The notes under the pieces are model-generated. The model was not told the origin of the DNA and did not search any database. It worked only from the letters and a program-made list of their open reading frames with translations. Source: Micromonospora sp. WMMD1102 (GTDB lineage Bacteria; Actinomycetota; Actinomycetes; Mycobacteriales; Micromonosporaceae). Taken from it: a stretch of 64,000 nt of DNA. The stretch spans positions 124,001 to 188,000 of the forward strand of contig NZ_JARUBN010000001.1 of the NCBI RefSeq assembly GCF_029626265.1. The letters run 5' to 3'. Positions 62,254 to 64,000 of the stretch are shown here, in pieces (position 1 is the stretch's first letter; each line of letters begins with the position of its first letter). The translations under genes were made by a program, and so were the position numbers.

Positions 62254-64000
62254 ATGCAGAGCACCGAGCAGCTCACCCATACCGAGCAGCTCACCCATCA
62301 GGAGCACACCACCGGGTTCGGACATCACACCGGAAGGCGCCGACGCTGGGGACACTTCGTCCTTCACTATCTGGAAATGGTTGCTGCGATGGTGGTCGGC
62401 ATGTTCGTCCTCGGAGGGGTGCTTCGCGCGGTACTCGCCGCCATGGGCGTGGACTACTCCATGGCGCGCGCCCCGGAGCTGGTGATCCTGGAGATGGGAT
62501 TCACCATGGCGCTGGGGATGGCCGCCTGGATGCGCTACCGGCGTCACGGCTGGGCGAGCATCCTTGAGATGAGCGCCGCCATGCTCGTGCCAGCGGTCGC
62601 CGTGCTCCCGCCGGTGTGGCTGGACGTCCTGGACAGCGGGACGGCAATGGCCCTGGAGCACGTGACAATGTTTCCGCTCATGCTGGCCGTGATGCTGCGG
62701 CGGCGCGACGAGTACGCGGCCGCCCACGGCGGGAGCCGCCGGGTCGTGCGGATGCTCGGCCGCGGCCTGTTCGTCCTGCTCGCCTTTCTCCTCGTCCCGG
62801 CCGCCGTGGCCACCGCCGGCTCCATCGGCTACGAGCGAAGCCGATACACGCAGCCCGAGGCCACCACCACGGCCGCCGCGGCAGTTGCCGCCGCGAGACC
62901 GCTGGCACACGACGCCAGCAAGCCGACCGCCGTGGTGGTCGTCGGAAGCAGCGGCGCCAACATCGCCGACACGCTGGTCCCGTACGAGGTCCTGGCCACC
63001 ACGGGAGCGTTCAACGTCTACACCGTTGCGGCCGAACGCCGCCCGGTGCCCCTGCTCGGCGGGCTGGACCTCGTCCCTGACCTCAGCTTTGCGCAATTGG
63101 ACCAGCAGTTGGGCGGTTCGGCCCCGGACGTCACCATCGTGCCGGACATGCCGGACTCCGAGTCCAGCGACGCCGCGGTGACCGCGTGGTTGCGGGACAC
63201 CGCGAGCGACGGGCTGCTGCTGAGCGTATGCACCGGTGCACGGCTGCTCGCCGAAGCCGGGCTGCTGGACGGCCGCGACGCGACGTCGCACTGGTTCAGG
63301 CTCGACGAGCTCCAGCAGAACCATCCCGAGGTGAACTGGCAGCGCGGCATCCGCTACATCGACGACGGTGACGTGATCAGCACCGGCGGATTGTTGTCCT
63401 CCGTCGACGGGGCACTCCGGGTCGTCGAGCGGCTCGTGGACGCCGACGCCGCCGCGGCGGCCGCCCGGGCCGTTGGTTGGGAGTCTTACTCCCCTGGCAA
63501 CGCCGCGACGCTCCCCCGGTCGCAGCTGGCCCCCGCCGACGCCATCACGCACCTGCTCAACCTCGGCTTTCGTGCGAACGTCACCACCGTCGGTGTGGTG
63601 CTCACCGAGGGGGTCGGCGAAATCGAGTTGGCCTCGGCGTTCGCCCCGTACGCCGAGGTCAAGTCTGCCCGGACCCTCGCAATCGCGGCACATGGCGACA
63701 GCGTCCGCTCCCGCCACGGCCTGACGTTCGTCCCACGGGCCGACCTGGCCGCCGCGAGCCGCGTCGACCGGCTACTGGTCCCTGGCGCCGGCATCGCGGC
63801 CAGCCCCGCCCCCGATGTCGCCGCCGCCGCCCGCCGCGCCGACGTGCCCATGCAGTACCTGCACCAACAGTCGGGCTTCGCGTTCGACGCGACCCTACGG
63901 GACATGGCCCGCACCATGGACGTGCCCACGGCCCGGTGGAGCGCCAAGATTCTGGAGTACCGCACCGCCGAACTCGGGATGTCCGGTTCGGGGGTGCCGT
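62254..64000 (+). CDS. Membrane-anchored DJ-1/PfpI protein (cut by right edge)
   Basis: 582 codons are visible and the frame is still open at the edge. ATG 62254 has ggagg five bases upstream. The N-terminus repeats TEQLTH twice, then four hydrophobic helices lie between about residues 35 and 190 (YLEMVAAMVVGMFVLGGVL onward). From about residue 225 comes a DJ-1/PfpI domain (TAVVVVGSSGANIADTLVPYEVL) with nucleophile Cys326 in SVCTGARLLAEAG and a following SHWF. A second, DJ-1-like half starts near residue 440 (VGVVLTEGVGEIELASAFA) and has no Cys in the visible part. Possibly a sensor or amidase at the membrane; function unknown. Confidence 0.8.
   Translation, partial: MQSTEQLTHTEQLTHQEHTTGFGHHTGRRRRWGHFVLHYLEMVAAMVVGMFVLGGVLRAVLAAMGVDYSMARAPELVILEMGFTMALGMAAWMRYRRHGWASILEMSAAMLVPAVAVLPPVWLDVLDSGTAMALEHVTMFPLMLAVMLRRRDEYAAAHGGSRRVVRMLGRGLFVLLAFLLVPAAVATAGSIGYERSRYTQPEATTTAAAAVAAARPLAHDASKPTAVVVVGSSGANIADTLVPYEVLATTGAFNVYTVAAERRPVPLLGGLDLVPDLSFAQLDQQLGGSAPDVTIVPDMPDSESSDAAVTAWLRDTASDGLLLSVCTGARLLAEAGLLDGRDATSHWFRLDELQQNHPEVNWQRGIRYIDDGDVISTGGLLSSVDGALRVVERLVDADAAAAAARAVGWESYSPGNAATLPRSQLAPADAITHLLNLGFRANVTTVGVVLTEGVGEIELASAFAPYAEVKSARTLAIAAHGDSVRSRHGLTFVPRADLAAASRVDRLLVPGAGIAASPAPDVAAAARRADVPMQYLHQQSGFAFDATLRDMARTMDVPTARWSAKILEYRTAELGMSGSGVP

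Overview
The window is GC-rich chromosomal DNA with strong G/C bias at third codon positions, many GTG starts and short operons. Its content points to a filamentous actinomycete, most likely family Micromonosporaceae: a GTP-type PEP carboxykinase, acyl-CoA carboxylase with an epsilon subunit, a GuaB1-type GMP reductase relative, a mycosin protease, a SigE-family sigma factor, GPP34 and DUF4349 proteins, and a 14-15 bp palindromic repeat family. The family-level call is inference; no rRNA or tRNA gene is visible.

Layout. 1-6250: deoxynucleoside and sugar-phosphate salvage (two aldehyde dehydrogenases, deoC, upp, a phosphohexomutase) plus a GPP34 protein. 6341-16060: a membrane Ser/Thr kinase, an acyl-CoA mutase large subunit, an M20 amidohydrolase, a DUF4349 lipoprotein, a metallo-beta-lactamase-fold hydrolase and two uncharacterised proteins. 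16243-23509: an ABC exporter opposite a histidine kinase that has no response regulator beside it, gamma-glutamylcyclotransferase, an LpdA-type flavoprotein, and a PadR/membrane-protein pair. 23682-27292: the circularly permuted ATP-grasp / alpha-E / transglutaminase triad. 27372-28767: an editing-domain-less threonyl-tRNA synthetase paralogue behind a possible leader-peptide attenuator. 28929-36773: a TetR gene with palindromic operators, GuaB1, a biotin carboxylase/BCCP subunit, a PadR-controlled DrrAB-like exporter and an O-methyltransferase. 36973-51266: maf, a three-gene mycosin/ESX-substrate operon, accE, a second Ser/Thr kinase, a GntR/M50 region, a ketopantoate-reductase-like gene, a sigma factor with a membrane partner, pccB and birA. 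The acyl-CoA carboxylase genes are therefore spread over 20 kb with unrelated genes between them. 51494-57459: a PH-domain protein, a MaoC dehydratase, two GtrA proteins, pckG and a membrane protein. 57593-64000: an accessory segment with relics of two transposase families, a frameshifted GAF gene, an intact and a broken response regulator, a double-module histidine kinase and a membrane-anchored DJ-1/PfpI protein cut by the right edge.

Metabolically, deoC and the aldehyde dehydrogenases would degrade deoxyribose phosphate, and Upp and Maf act on pyrimidine nucleotides. The carboxylase alpha (31315-33102), epsilon (40864-41091) and beta (48359-49951) subunits with BirA form a biotin-dependent acyl-CoA carboxylase. 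Together with the acyl-CoA mutase this suggests propionyl/methylmalonyl-CoA handling, and PckG supplies gluconeogenesis.

The most unusual genome-level pattern is a set of short tandem repeat arrays (15-30 bp units, two to five copies) just after genes. Several begin inside the last codons and duplicate the stop codon. Similar repeats lie inside linkers of some proteins, for example BirA. Other points for a second look are the Thr leader/attenuator, a PadR operator motif present on both sides of its gene, a TGA that appears to interrupt a membrane protein, the ESX-substrate mini-operon without ESX core genes, and the tail-to-tail fusion of a broken response regulator with a histidine kinase.
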